Assembly: GCA_022315425.1 (NCBI GenBank)
Contig: JAIUPT010000040.1
Coordinates: forward strand, 620,001-684,000
Direction of reading: 5' to 3'
From: Pseudevernia furfuracea
Taxonomy: Eukaryota; Ascomycota; Lecanoromycetes; Lecanorales; Parmeliaceae
DNA length: 64,000 bases
Shown: piece by piece, positions 1-11,930 of the stretch
How the letters are laid out: every line of letters begins with the position of its first letter
How positions within the stretch are numbered: the stretch's first letter is position 1
Position numbers and translations under genes: made by a program
The notes under the pieces: generated by a model
Told to the model about the DNA's origin: nothing
The model's database searches: none
Seen by the model: only the letters and a program-made list of their open reading frames with translations

Positions 1-1
1 A

Positions 2-823
2 GGTCTCTACCTCTCTCCCTATTCGGCTCTCCTGAATCATAGCTGCACACCCAATACCGCTATCATTTTCTCGGGCTCAACACTCACTCTGCGCTCTCTT
101 GCTGCCATCCCAGCAAAGGCTGAGCTCTCCATCTCGTATATCGACACTACGTATCCCACATCAAGCCGCCAGTCTGAGCTTCGAAGTCGTTACTTTTTCA
201 ACTGCAGCTGCTCGTCCTGTAGCACGGGTATTACCAATGGCCTGCCGGACCCTCGTCCAGACCACAACTTTGATGCCATTGAAACACGTGTTGTGGGGTT
301 GCAAGCGGAAGCCTCCACACTATCACCAGATCGAGCAGCCGCCTTGCTCCAAAGCGCGCTCGGTCTCCTTGGTCAATACCCTCCTCACCGGCAACCCAAT
401 CCCTCAATCCTTCATACCGCCTTCCTTAATGCCATTGCTACTCAGTCCTGGGCCATCGCTCTCAGCTATGCATTAAAAGCGTACTTCTCCATAGATCCAC
501 TGCACCATCGATTACGCTGGCATCCAGTACGAGTAGTCAGGAAGTGGGTTCTTCTGCGACTTGTAACGCAGATTGCCGGGCTCGTGAGTGAGGGGGATGA
601 TAGCGTCAAAGGGTTGGAAAAGTTTGGCATTAATTGGCAGATTGTTGCGATGGGACTTTTTCAGGAGGTAAGCGATGGGGTTTCCCATAGCCATGGTAGT
701 AGTAGCCCGTTCACCACGGAGGTGAAGGCTTTTGGAGAAGACGCAGGCATGGAAAGAGAGAGGTGCGAAAGGGATTTGTTAGAGGAGGAGTGGGCAAAGT
801 TGAGGAAATTAGCAGACGACTAA
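2..823 (+). CDS. SET-domain lysine methyltransferase (SMYD-like), 5'-truncated by the window edge
   Basis: The reading frame is open from base 2 to the stop at 821-823, so only the C-terminal 273 residues are visible. The fragment holds the end of a SET domain: NHSCTPN at residues 13-19, part of the S-adenosylmethionine/active-site knot, then ELSISYID, then the Cys-rich post-SET segment (FFNCSCSSC, residues 62-70). After it comes a helical region with HPVRVVRKWVLLRL, the type of TPR-like C-terminus found in fungal SMYD/SET-MYND proteins. The enzyme should methylate lysine on a histone or another protein; the substrate cannot be inferred. The N-terminus and any MYND zinc finger lie outside the window. 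It runs tail-to-tail with DEP1. The SET assignment is firm; the subfamily is inferred. Confidence 0.85.
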   Translation, partial: GLYLSPYSALLNHSCTPNTAIIFSGSTLTLRSLAAIPAKAELSISYIDTTYPTSSRQSELRSRYFFNCSCSSCSTGITNGLPDPRPDHNFDAIETRVVGLQAEASTLSPDRAAALLQSALGLLGQYPPHRQPNPSILHTAFLNAIATQSWAIALSYALKAYFSIDPLHHRLRWHPVRVVRKWVLLRLVTQIAGLVSEGDDSVKGLEKFGINWQIVAMGLFQEVSDGVSHSHGSSSPFTTEVKAFGEDAGMERERCERDLLEEEWAKLRKLADD

Positions 824-1335
824 AGAGAGAAAGTAAAGGAAGAAGACAACAAACATGAAAGGGGAAAAAGTGCCTTAGAATCGGTCCATTTCGGCATGTC
901 TCTACAGGTGAAAGTCCTAAAATGTGCTCTTTGAGTTAGAGAGCATTCGGAAAGGCAAATTGATGCCTGGAGTGTATAGGGATAATCAATAGTCGGTGGG
1001 ACTCCAGCCAAAAAATTCACGTACTCATAGGTGTCCGGGTAAGGTACTTTAGGGATCAAGCCCATCAATTAGTCATGTTGATACATACCTTACAGTATGG
1101 ACACTAAAAGGTAGTTTTTGAGCCTATGCAACGAGGGGAAAAGCCATGAATAATCTCCGTCCGAGATGCAGCATGCATAATGGTATCATCCCAATGCAAC
1201 ATAATCAGATCGTCCAGACATCCAACCTCAAAAGCGCCTACTTCCATGCTAGTGACGCAGTCAAACGTTCCTTTGTCGCTGGTCTCGCGCCCATTATCAT
1301 GTCCATTCATCACACCTTGCTCCGTCCTAAGTATA
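824..1335. other. Convergent intergenic region (3' ends of the SET gene and DEP1)
   Basis: This 512-bp stretch separates two genes that end toward each other. It holds the two 3' untranslated regions. I see no conserved frame, repeat or RNA gene; short open frames on both strands have no recognisable protein features. Confidence 0.6.
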
Positions 1336-3720
1336 TCAAGCAGCGAACCGATTCATTTGTCCATTAGACGCGGTACTGACAGGTGCTGCCCCATGGAACT
1401 GACGTGGTATGGGTGAGTGCCGTGAACCAACGTTAGCATCCTCGGCTTTAATAATTGGGTATCGAACAGGAGTGGATGTACGAATGCCAGGTGTTATTCC
1501 ACCTGTATGCATAAATGGTAAAGGCTTAAGGAGGGCATTTGTTGTTTGGCTCTCTATCGACATATTCCTGGGTATAGATGGAGAATCCCTTTTTTCTGCT
1601 TTGGCTCTCGAGCTGTCTTGCAACGCTAGGTCTGCCGGAGTCATGTCCAGCAGACTTCCACTTACTACTCTACTTGGGGTAGAGTCCACAATGCTCTCGC
1701 TCATCTCAGGATTTCGTTCGGACTGTACGGGCTTAGATGTCTCTCCTGTGGCAGGGGTCGGAGCCATAGAGGAATTTGGTCCCGACTGAGGCTCCGCGAT
1801 GGTAGATGCAGACCCCTGAGGTTCTGAGAGGTCAACCAGCCGTCTTTGTCCCGCTGGAGTAGATGATGGGGTGAGACCAGACACCTGTCGATGCACCCGC
1901 TGCTGGTGATGAGCAGGATGTTGCGGATTGGCCCACGGGTTTTGTTCGAGGAAATGCTCCTCCGCTCCAGGCCTTTGCCGAGGGAAACTTGCCGTGGCAG
2001 ACAGATTAGCTCTCAGCGCCGCGTGATGATTCTGAGCATTCTGCGCAGCGCCCGACGCAATCTAGGAAACAACTGTCAGCGCTGCTATTGCGTGAGAGAT
2101 TCTCAGTGATCGAAAACTTACTCCCATGCTCCGGAAATCATCATCGATTTCCTTCGATCGAGCACTGCTTATTTCTGGCGCCGCTGGAAAGCCCACATAT
2201 TTCGCAACACCAGCGAGTATCGAAACCTCTGTATTGTACGTCGTTTGATGTGTGATTTGCTGCGATCTCTTGGTCGTGAAAGTGTACATGCAGTCCGGCA
2301 CATCACCTTCGCAGCTTCTTCTCTCCCTTTGTACTTGATAATATTTCTTGTTGAGTGATTCCAGATAGCTATCTCGGACTTCTCTAACGGTCTGCATATA
2401 CTGCGAATGGGCCTGAGCTTTGTTTGCAATACTCTCTCTTTGCAGCGTCATCAGTTTGAACTTCATCAGGTTGTTTTCGTACTCGACCTTTTGGTCGCGA
2501 CGTTGGTCAATGACCTCTTTCATGGCCAACAATTCCGGATGAATTGGCACGGGCTGTTCCAGCACAGCAAGCTCCTGGTTGCATTGAGCGATGCGTTCTT
2601 CGTATATTCTTGGCATGAAAGTTAGCATCTCAAAACGTCAGTTTAAGATGTAGTGACACTCACTTGTCTCTGAGCCTTGCGAAACACTTCTCTATAGCGC
2701 TCAGTGAGTCCATTGCAGATCTTTTCTCGACGACTGTGTACTCATGGATTAGCTTTTCCACCGAAACCAGTCACGAATGCGCTTACGCTCTTCCAATTTG
2801 ACGGGGTTCTCAGCTTCAACACCCTCAGCCATGTTCTCAATTTGCGCATCTTCTTCGTTGCTGTACATGGCTTCGGCATTCCCACCGTGCTCCACCGTGC
2901 TCTCTGCGCCCGAACCCGCAGTTTCAGCATTCGCGGGCTCATCGTTTGATGTCCTCTTGCCTTTTCGCTTTCCCTTCTTATGCTTCTGTTTCTGCAATAC
3001 TTGAGGCTTCCTTGGCTGCTCTTCGTTGCTAGGAGACAGGGCCGTATCGGCAGTGACTGACAGGTCACAATCCACCACTGGGATGTCAGGAGGAATCTCG
3101 GTACCCAATTTTGCTGAAGCCTCTGCAAGATTGGTATCAAATAGCTTCATTGCTTTCGCAAAAGGTTCGCGCATGGTGTCCTGGTCGCCTGCGCTATCTT
3201 CTTCGAAGCTTGAACGTTTTCGCTTCATCGGAATAGGCAACGTGGGTGACAAATCCTTGCCGCTCTCTTCACCAGAGTCTTCAAGAGAGCTAATGCCGGA
3301 AGTCTGCTCAAGTCTCTCGCCTTCAGGTCCTGGGCCTGAGGCACGGTCAGCCAATTCCACCGGAATATTCTCTGTGGAAGACTGACCAGGGCTCGCGAAT
3401 TTTTCCGGCAAGGTACGAGCTGCTGATTGCTTCTGGTGATCACCGTATGTGCCATTGGTAGAGGTCAGAATGACATCCTGGTGTTTTCTTTGCTTTTGGG
3501 GCGAGTCTTCCAAACGTTCTGTCTCCGCTTCCGTGTCATTGACCTCAGAAGCGGCGCGAGATGAATGTTCTATACCCGGCTCGCTCAGTGAACTCGATAC
3601 ATCGTCTTCCTCGGCTTGCAGTCTGTCGCCATCTTCAAGATCAGTCGCGTTTTCGAAATCAGCGCTTGACATGGTTTGTGGGGCCGTGCTTGGTAGGGTG
3701 ACTACGGTGTCCGTAGCCAT
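1336..3720 (-). CDS. DEP1: Sds3/Dep1-like subunit of the Rpd3L histone deacetylase complex
   Basis: Four exons fit on the minus strand: 3720-2787, 2733-2664, 2608-2122 and 2061-1336, giving 738 residues. Each junction has GT..AG ends and restores the frame. Residues 1-310 are acidic and low-complexity with a KHKKGKRKGKR basic patch. Residues about 312-470 carry the Sds3-type helical domain, including AIEKCFARLRDKIYEERI, HPELLAMKEVIDQRRDQK and a long coiled coil. The C-terminus (from about 495) is Ser/Pro/Gln-rich. Sds3/Dep1 proteins help assemble the Rpd3L/Sin3 co-repressor that deacetylates histones at promoters. Exon 2 is only 70 nt and supplies the start of the domain, which supports the splicing. 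It is divergent from NOP12. The family call is strong; Dep1 rather than the Sds3 paralogue is less certain. Confidence 0.8.
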
Positions 3721-4209
3721 CGATGGTACCGTATGTTTCAGAGGAGCTGAGGGCTCTGGGGCGCCGGTTTGGCGAGGGCGATCTTGAGTGTGAGACCAGC
3801 GAACCAGTAGTGTGTAGGGAAAGTTTGCTATCTAGTGTCTTGTATGATTGCCAGTCTCCGAAAGCGAATGATGTGGTGTGATACAGGTCGAAAGAGGTAA
3901 ATGGGCGCTTCGGTGAAGGTGTGAGCATGTGAATCTGTTGGTGGAGAGTGACAGAAATCAAAGAAAGAGGTCAGCATTCAGGTTATGGAGATACAAGATT
4001 CGTTACGAATGAGCGACTCTTCTCTGAGCCCATTTCTCAGTCACAGGGAAAGCAGAAAGCTGCGCTAGAATCACACCCCTGTCGAATGGACTAACGTATC
4101 ACCGATAACCGGAGAAAGGATTTGCCGAACCTAGCCCTATGTATCAAAATCACTACCGAATTCCTGTGCTGGAGTAAATCATATTCTTTGTTCTTGCAAC
4201 AACGATTCA
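3721..4209. promoter_or_regulatory. Divergent promoter region between DEP1 and NOP12
   Basis: This 489-bp stretch lies between two start codons pointing apart, so both promoters must lie here. I looked for ribosome-biogenesis motifs (PAC, RRPE) and saw no convincing full match. Confidence 0.45.
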
Positions 4210-6143
4210 ATGGCAAAGTCAAAACTACGCAAAGTGGAAAGTTCAAACGGGACCCAAAAATTCCGTGTGCCTGGCGCCGAAGGGCAAAACCAGACTTATG
4301 ATCCTGCTTTAGTCTCGCTTTTTGCCCAGTCAGTGAGTGAAGTACAGATGCAGATCACTTATTGCTAAAGTATTGACATATTTCCAGTTGGGCGCTGTGA
4401 AAATCACCGCCAGATCAGTCCCTCGGTTAGAGAGTCATCCTACGACGACTAACGCTGCGAAAGCCAGCGAGTCCTTAAGTGATACAAACAGTGAGGAAAA
4501 TGGCCTTCTTTCGGAGGCCTCCATGGAACAAGTGCATACCGATGTTTCGGTTGTTGGAGATAGCAACGGGTTCAGTCTTAGCAACGGTAGAGGAAAAGAC
4601 TCCAACCGAAAGCGGAAGCGGAAGGATGCAGAAGATGATCTTGAGAGCAAATATATGAGCCAATTGGCTGGGGGGGAGATTGAGCAAGACCAGGACCGAG
4701 CTCGAACCCTCCATATCAAACGTCAAAAGAAAGAGACCCAAGGAGGTTCGAATGCAGATATAGACTTCCAACATAAAGGCGGCGCGTCTACCTTAGATCC
4801 CGGCCTTGCAACTGGTGATGAGGATGAGTCTGCTGTGGGTGATTTACCGCAGCATGAAAGCCTAGTCACCTCAAGAGAAGACCTGGATTTGGAGAAGTCT
4901 TCGCGGACGGTCTTCCTCGCCAATGTTTCTACTGTGGCGATAAAATCCAAAAAGGCCAAGAAAACACTGTTGGACCATCTTGCCTCATTCATCTCCTCGC
5001 TACCTGCGAGAAATGGTGGACATCATATCGAATCCCTACGCTTCAGATCTATCGCTTTCGCAGCTAGCGGGATCCCGAAGAAAGCAGCATTTGTGAAAAG
5101 GGAGATCATGGATACTACTACCCAATCTACGAACGCCTATGTTGTCTACACTACGCAATTAGCCGCCAGAGAAGCAGCTACGAGGTTGAATGGTAGTATG
5201 GTGCTTGATCGTCATCTACGCGTGGACTCGGTCGCTCATCCTGCAAAGATCGATCATCGAAGATGCGTCTTCGTTGGCAATCTCGGGTTCGTAGATGACG
5301 AGACGAACGTCAAAGCTGCCGAGGACAAGGAGAACAACAAACGACCTCGCAAAGCAAAAGAACCAGCAGACATTGAGGAAGGCCTATGGAGGCAATTCGA
5401 AAAGGCTGGGATTGTGGAAAGTGTGAGGGTTGTCAGGGATAAGACGTAAGTGTGCTCTTTTGGGGAGCAATTTCTTCTTAGTCAATACCGCAGATCGAAT
5501 CCCAAGAGATGTTATGCGAGCATGATACTCAACCTACCCCACGACACGGTCTTGCGGCTCAAGTCTTTCCGTAATTAATGTTCTGCTAACTCCGAGGTAT
5601 GTAGGACGCGAGTGGGCAAAGGATTTGCATACATTCAATTCAAGGTAAGGAGAGTTTGCCTTTGTGGGGATACCTTCCGGATACTAAATGGTCATCGTGT
5701 AGGATGCAAACTCGGTTGAGAAGGCACTTCTTTACCATGAAAAGAAATTCCCACCGATGCTCCCACGCACTCTGAGGGTCACCAGAGCGAAAAACATGAA
5801 GAAGGCAGCTAACCACAAAGCGGGGCCATTCTTACGAAACGCAGGATCGAACAAATACAGACCTAAGATCTCCTCGCAAGTTCAGTCGTTGACAGGTCGG
5901 GCTCATAAGCTGCTTGGGCGTGCAGGTGCGACTAGGCTTAGAGCTGCAGGAGAGCAGCATAGATCTTCGTCCAAAAGTGTCATTGGTGTTGCCAGGTCTC
6001 CTGAACCGATGGTGTTTGAAGGTTTTCGGGCATATAGCAGCGGAGGAAAGGGAATTCTGAAGACAGCCGGGAAAAAGCATAGCAAGCCCTCGAAGAGGAG
6101 CAAAGAATTCAAGGCGAAGGGCAGGAGGAAGACAAAGCCATAA
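4210..6143 (+). CDS. NOP12: Nucleolar RNA-binding protein Nop12 (RBM34 orthologue)
   Basis: Four exons (4210-4332, 4388-5445, 5605-5644, 5703-6143) give 553 residues. The first exon encodes 41 residues ending LVSLFAQS, a hallmark Nop12 N-terminus, and joins LGAVKIT. A Lys/Arg-rich acidic stretch follows. RRM1 begins near residue 213 (TVFLANVS) and RRM2 near 332 (RCVFVGNLGF), with its RNP1 strand GKGFAYIQF created by splicing of the 40-nt exon 3. The C-terminus is Arg/Lys-rich (KGRRKTKP at the end). Nop12 acts in the nucleolus in pre-25S rRNA processing and 60S assembly. The split RRM2 with conserved sequence on both sides of each intron makes the model secure. Confidence 0.9.
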
Positions 6144-6681
6144 TGAGAATATCACCTCCCAGAGCTCTTGCCAGCCAGCACGTCCCAGGGGGCTATTCTT
6201 AATTTAAACTGCGGTTAGCGCTCGCGGCTATTCATGCGCTTCATAAGTTCATGCTTACTTGCTTCCTTCCTTTTGCCTGAGCCCCCCCAATCATTTTTGT
6301 CTGGTTGACAAAGTAGTCGCCTTTGTGTTGTTGAAGTGAAAATGCAGGCCAAGACATTGCGCCTTGCTTTCTATGATCAAGGCCTGCTTTTCCCCAGTCT
6401 GATCTCATTCAAGAGTCCCTGGATCTAAAGGATGTGAAAGTAAACATATGCGGGCATCTTTAACACAAAATGAGATCACGACAAAGTAGTCCACGGCCTG
6501 AATTGGTCCAAATGAAGACATGGAAACTCGGTATGCGAATTTGCTAATACGGTCCCGCTTAATATTCACCGCACTGTCTCTATTGCGACGTCTCTTGTCT
6601 ACCTGCATCTCCGAAAACAGTGCTCACATAGTCTTCACAGAGGCACCGAAATTACAGCTAGACGAGCTGTTTTCTCCCAAT
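6144..6681. other. Intergenic region upstream of the She3-like gene
   Basis: The 538 bp hold the NOP12 3' UTR and the promoter/5' UTR of the next gene. The downstream frame stays open back to 6520, but that extension has an unlike, Leu/Arg-rich composition and probably belongs to the leader. No repeat or RNA gene is seen. Confidence 0.45.
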
Positions 6682-7695
6682 ATGCCCTTGAATGCCTCCA
6701 GTCACTATTTCTCAGCTGATCCCTCAACTCCAAATAAACACCCGGCTTCTTCAGCAGGAAAGCCAATGCGCCACGTTGAACATGATACGCCTACAAAGCA
6801 ACAGCCTACTAGCCGAATGGCTTCTCCACTGCCCTCGGAGGGAGATTTTTCTCTTAATTCGCCTCAAACACTTTCTATGGTCGGCACGCCTACTTCTGAA
6901 TCTGGTCCTGCTCCTGGTCCTGACTCACACAACTGGTCGGCCGCGATCGGCCGCGCCGCAACCGGGAAATCCGGAAGGGTAATAGAGAAGCTGATGGGTG
7001 AGAACGATCGTTTGCAACGGGAAAAAAAGCTCGCTATCGTCAAACTTGAGGAGGAGGTAAAACGTGGAGAATCAGCCAGGCTAGCCTTGGAAAGCCTTCA
7101 AGTGTCGAACGAAACCTTGTCGTCGATTCACGAATCAGATAAGACCCAGATGACAAAGAAAGATAGGAAGATTGAGCTTTTAAGGGCTGATCTGCAGTCC
7201 GAGAAGTTGCGGAGAGAGAAGGCTGAGAAGGAGACGCGGGAGAGTCGACGGGAACGGGAAGAGGTCGTGGAGGAGCTACGGAGAGACGCTGCAGAAGATA
7301 GAGAGGAGGCGAGAAGGTCTACTGCACAATATGAGATACTCGCAAGCTCATGGAAGACTTTGGAGGACAGGTACGAACGCCAAGCGCAAAAGCTCAAGAC
7401 GGATCTCAACGATCTTCGGACAGAAATTGGCAGCGACAAACAAAAGATGACGGAGCTTGAGATCGTGATTGAGCAGCTAACGCATGAACTCGCTAAGGTC
7501 GCGCAGGTGAAGGATAAGCTGTTGATGGGATTTCAAGCGTATAAGAAGGAACAGGAATCTGGGCTTCAAGAGATCCAGGAGAAGGCTGAGAGAAACAATA
7601 GCGCCAACGAGGAACTTCATGAGCAGATGAGTGGTGTGCTCGGCCAGATGAGGCATGTTGTCAACATCAAGAGGGATTCTAGAGAGAACGTATAG
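6682..7695 (+). CDS. Coiled-coil protein, She3-like (SWI5-dependent HO expression protein 3 family)
   Basis: A 337-residue protein starting at the ATG at 6682 (MPLNASSHYF); an upstream in-frame ATG at 6520 would add 54 residues of unlike composition, so I prefer 6682. Residues 1-90 are Ser/Pro-rich and disordered. From about residue 95 the motif GRAATGKSGRVIEKLMGEND starts an almost unbroken charged coiled coil to the C-terminus. This arrangement matches the family annotated as She3-like in filamentous fungi; in yeast She3 links RNA-binding She2 to a type V myosin for mRNA transport. The family link is from memory of the GRVIEKLMGEND signature and the function in moulds is unproven. Any coiled-coil cytoskeletal protein would look similar. 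Confidence 0.6.
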   Translation: MPLNASSHYFSADPSTPNKHPASSAGKPMRHVEHDTPTKQQPTSRMASPLPSEGDFSLNSPQTLSMVGTPTSESGPAPGPDSHNWSAAIGRAATGKSGRVIEKLMGENDRLQREKKLAIVKLEEEVKRGESARLALESLQVSNETLSSIHESDKTQMTKKDRKIELLRADLQSEKLRREKAEKETRESRREREEVVEELRRDAAEDREEARRSTAQYEILASSWKTLEDRYERQAQKLKTDLNDLRTEIGSDKQKMTELEIVIEQLTHELAKVAQVKDKLLMGFQAYKKEQESGLQEIQEKAERNNSANEELHEQMSGVLGQMRHVVNIKRDSRENV

Positions 7696-8003
7696 GCCAT
7701 GGGAAGGCTATTGCTTGGAGTTTGGGGAAATGTGACTATGAAGATACCCAATGCATAGCGCTGGAGCGTGTGGAGAGCATTTTCAAGGGTATGAGAATTA
7801 GAGGCAGGTTTTGTACGTCGTCGTAGAACTTTCGCTGACTGCTAGCGCCCCCGTTATATCGCAGCATTGATGCTTTTGCAATAATTACCATGTTGTAAAT
7901 CCTCCGTGTTGCCTTATTCCTTCCCATCTTCCCATTCATCTCGTCTACTTCAAACCTTACTTCACATGTCTGTGCCCATGCGTGCTTGATCCCTTGCAAC
8001 GCT
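7696..8003. other. Intergenic region, nothing recognised
   Basis: This stretch holds the 3' end of the She3-like gene. No conserved frame, repeat or RNA gene was seen. Confidence 0.4.
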
Positions 8004-8660
8004 CTAAAGCTTGTTTTCCTCTGGCGCGTCATCAGACACAAGATGTTCGTCTTCGGTCTGTACGTCTATCAGCCAGTTTACAAGCCAGGTTGGTGTGACT
8101 GCCGAAAATGATATTGCAAGCTTTGAAGCTTTTCCACATCCATATACAAACATAGTGCACAGTTGCTCTCTATGCAAGAGCCTAGATCCTGTTTGTTCAC
8201 TAACAGCAAGCGAGGTGCCAAAAAAGGGGGGTGGTATCGGTGCACAAAATCTAATACATCGACGAGACCAGCACCAACGACGAGTTATCTCGTTGTTCAA
8301 GGCTCAGGCCTGAAGCTGTTTTCATCGCGACCGACGACTTTCTTCGGTATGATCCCGGTATCGGCGGGAAAGCAAGAAGGTCAACGGGCCAGACTGCAAG
8401 GGTTTCTGACAGCTTGCTTACCAGGAAATAGAGCGCAAACAACAAAGTGGTCACAGCAACTGCACATAGCAGCGCGGCACCCTTCTTTTCGCGGAGTCGT
8501 TCAAGTTTTAAGGGACCAAAAGAATACTTGTTGGCACTTTCCGTTTGCTTGCTTGCGTCGGATGTGTTTAGCGGGGTTTGTTCATCCAGATTCCACTGCC
8601 TCACTCGTCAAACCCTCGGCCTTTTTTCTCAACCACCAAGGCCATCGTCATCTCATACAT
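8004..8660 (-). CDS. Possible small single-pass membrane protein, exon model uncertain
   Basis: The minus strand shows three coding-like blocks in an order that needs splicing. The first starts at an ATG at 8660, 8651 or 8645 (MALVVEKKGRGFDE) and meets a GTGAGG donor near 8607. The next, starting about 8553, encodes a basic stretch (LKLERLREKKG) followed by a clear membrane segment (GAALLCAVAVTTLLFALYFL) that meets a GTAAGC donor. The last, ending with a TAG at 8004, has TPTWLVNWLIDVQTEDE. I do not recognise a family and cannot fix all splice sites. It would be divergent from the gene starting at 8717. It could also be two short genes or partly non-coding. Confidence 0.3.
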
Positions 8661-8716
8661 TTTTCCAGACGCGTAAAAGTGCCCATTTAGCGCAAGTTAT
8701 CATCGACGCCTGCGGT

Positions 8717-11499
8717 ATGGTACAAGAGCATGCTACCTCCCACATTGTGGGGTCACTGTATAATTTCAGTGAGGCAGCTGTAAGTTCCTTAGCCTTCCAA
8801 TCGACCTAGACATGTTGACCCCATCTGCAGGGACAAGAAATTATCAGTTTGTTCAGAAAGAATCCGAGTCCAGACACAAGCTGTCATTTCAATGACGGCA
8901 ATTCATTCACCATTCACGCACCTCACAACGACGATGAGTCACTAGCTCGTCTTGTGACCTCTATGAGAGAATTCATCTCTGCGGAAATGAATAAAGAACC
9001 TGATGTTTTTGAAGACGAGCAGGTCATGCGAAAGGGCGGAACTCATCCAAGATTAACCCTTGCTGCACTGATTGAAACAAGAATGCAGGCCATCAAGCCC
9101 AACGGTGAAGTACCCCTCATTGAGCACGAGAACATCACTCGAAAATGGTCACCAAGTAGCGAAAGTAACGAACTTAGTTTGCGATTGAGCTTACAGCTCC
9201 TTGGAAGAATTGGAACCCTTTGCGGATGCCGTATTGAGCGGGCAAGCGACTCGGCAGATCTGTTGATAAAGGCCGACAGAGAGCAGGATCTCGAGAAGGT
9301 GATTTCGAAGCTAGAGCGACTCGACAAGATGATGGTAAGTCAATTCCGCTGCCGATATGCTTCAAGTCTTTGCTCATCGACTCAACCATGACCCAATGCG
9401 CGTGTAAGTCTCCAGGGGTCTATCGCTGACGTATCAAGGTCGATGAACTGAGCTTTCCACAAATTCACAGTTTCTACATTCTCGAAGGCGAAACTTCACT
9501 TAGCTTGCAACTTATCGAGCTGCAAGATTTAAATGATAACAGGCCGGTCACTACGCTTCTACAAAACGATTCGCCCGTCAAATCTCTTCGGGGTCTATGC
9601 GTATTGGTACTCGTCAAAGGGTCAAACAGTGTTCAAGTCAAACTAGAGCCGCAAGCCAAACTAGATTCTGCTGCCTCAAATCAAGGAAGCCAGCTGTGGA
9701 ACGACCATGTCTACAAATGCAGACAAACTCAAGACTTAACCGCAACTCGGATTGATAAATGGGTATCTGAGGTAGCCGACCCCGACGCCCAAATGGACGT
9801 CTTTCGCTCCGAGCCCGCTGTGGAAGTGCAACAGTCAGTAGAGGGCCGGACAGTGGACAAGGAGCCGTTGTCACCAACGAAGAAACCAAGTACGAAGCGT
9901 GCCCGAACTGCAAGAGGGAATCCCGATCCCTTCAACAAAGCTTCCGTCGAAATCCAAAACGGATATGATGGCAAAGATGCAATAACTCAGGAGAATATAA
10001 CGAGTTTCAGTGATCATCAGTCGACAATAAATGTATCTACAGGCCAAAAGAGCGAGTTTCACCATCAGCCTCCAAGCATTGACCCACCTTATATGCCACC
10101 GCCCGCTTTACCCTCGCGTTCTTTGTCAAAGACGCCATCGATGGCGCCGCAGCAATTCATGCGAAGCTCGTCTACATGGAATGCTGTCCTCCGCGGTAGC
10201 AAGTCTGGTGGTCTTATCGATCTGTCTCTGCCGAATGAGGGGCGGGCTCATGACAACAAAATGAAAGACGAGGCAATGCTAGTTACAGATCACTTACAAC
10301 ATCCCACCAAAGTCAAGGCACGAGATCTCAAATACACAATGAATCAGAGGAAGGCCCGAACTCAAGAGTTCGTAGGGGGAGATACTGCCCTTGTCAGAAG
10401 CTTTGAGGAAGCTACGATTCATTTGCTTGCCTTAGCGCTGCCTCGCACAGGGCGGATTGAACTTGCAGTTGATATAGGCAGGCTATTGATCGATCAACAG
10501 TGTGGCTCGCCGGAGTTCAAGAATAGGACCTTCAAGACAAGCGAGTTTTCGTCCGTGCTTCCGAAGGGAAGGAGTACTGGTTTCGAACCCATTTTTACGA
10601 ACATACTCACAGCACGCTCATCTGAGGCAGAGAGTATCGTGAATGTCCTCCAGTCCCAAGGAAGGAGGCTTTTTCAGCAACAACCTGCTTCCAGAAAAGT
10701 TACGTATGTATTTGACTGCAAAGCGAAGGCTGGCGATCAAATTGTCGTCGAACTTGACGAAGATGGAGATCTCAATGTGGGTTCGCTGACATCCATCCAC
10801 TTTCTTTCCACATACTGATGAGGATAGATCCAAGGGTCTGAAGTCCTGATGGGGGCGCTGGACTGGCACTTTCCCAAGCGTGCATGGGACGCTCGCCTAC
10901 GACTGACGAGCGAGAGATTCTTTGCGACCGACTATCAAAGACAAGTGAAGGGTATGATTGACAGTTTAAAGATAAACATATCTGAATATGGCCAGCCCCT
11001 TGAGCTCTGGATCAAAACAATCGACGAAAACATTAGCATTGAGTCCATTACACTCCGCCGAGAAACATTACATCCCGTCACTATTTATCCGGATCTTGTA
11101 CTCCACCTGACTGAATGTCAAGATCTTCAAGTACGGCAGTCTCCCGACTCTAAGAGCATCTACAGCGGCTCCATCCAAACTTCAAATGTCATGATCAAGG
11201 CCAACAGACTGTGGTGGGAAGCCAAAATCTCGTCTACCAACGCTACTACTACTCTCAAAGAGAACGCTGGATTGGAGCTTGGCGAAACAGCCCTGTGGAC
11301 TCCCTCGAGTATCATCAACAAGGGGGTAGTGCGCGACCTATTCGCCGCTGCAAAGCAGATCGTGACGCACATTGATCACGTTGGCTTCTTTAACAGAGGC
11401 AAACATAGCTCAGGCTCGAAGACAACCGAGAAGCCCGGTGGGATTTCTCAAGGCGTACCACCAGTTAGTCTGGGAAGGGTCGATCCAGCGTTCTGGTGA
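8717..11499 (+). CDS. Conserved-looking fungal protein of unknown function, 858 aa
   Basis: Four exons fit: 8717-8779, 8831-9334, 9439-10776 and 10828-11499, all phase 0 with standard GT..AG ends. The short first exon ends in GSLYNFSEAA and runs into GQEIISLFRKNPS. Near residues 125-185 the segment LLGRIGTLCGCRIERASDSA followed by an alternating strand and helix loosely resembles a KH-type RNA-binding fold; this is only an impression. The middle (about 270-430) is disordered and Pro/Ser-rich. The C-terminal 300 residues are folded-looking, with WIKTIDENISIESITLRRE and ALWTPSSIINKGVVRDLFAA, and end in RVDPAFW. No membrane segment or signal peptide is seen. I do not recognise a named family. 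The gene lies upstream of RAD17 on the same strand. Confidence 0.7.
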
Positions 11500-11930
11500 A
11501 ATGTTATGCTAGATGCGAGTGGATGGACAAATGCACAAGGATGAGCGCGATGGTCGTTGGTTGATGGAAAGAGATCACAGAGGATAGCTTTCAGCTTCAG
11601 ATAGCTGTACAACTCGAAAGTAAATGTTAGAAGCTTTATATCCTATCTCCGAACTCAATCCGAGCTTTTGATTATTGTACATCAAAGTCAAGGTGCACCA
11701 TTCCCCCACGCCCTAGATAAACAAAGTACAGTACAACGGATGAGGATACTTAGTTCAGTTTGGAAAATGCTGTGCCGACATTGTTGTCTATAAGTCGAGT
11801 GGCCCAACCCCTGTTCAACGACTTACTTGAGCCAGTACCCAAGACTACCAATACCTCCAGACACTTTATTCCTTACGAGTTTGATGTCTCAAACAGTACA
11901 TCATGAGCAACAATCCACTGACACCTACTC
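11500..11930. other. Intergenic region upstream of RAD17
   Basis: The 431 bp contain the 3' UTR of the upstream gene and the RAD17 promoter. I found no MluI-type (ACGCGT) cell-cycle element and no repeat. Confidence 0.4.

Noticed and set aside
8163..8690. 175-codon plus-strand frame upstream of the 858-aa gene
   Set aside because: Its translation is low in structure, and the opposite strand carries a clear membrane helix with splice sites over the same bases.
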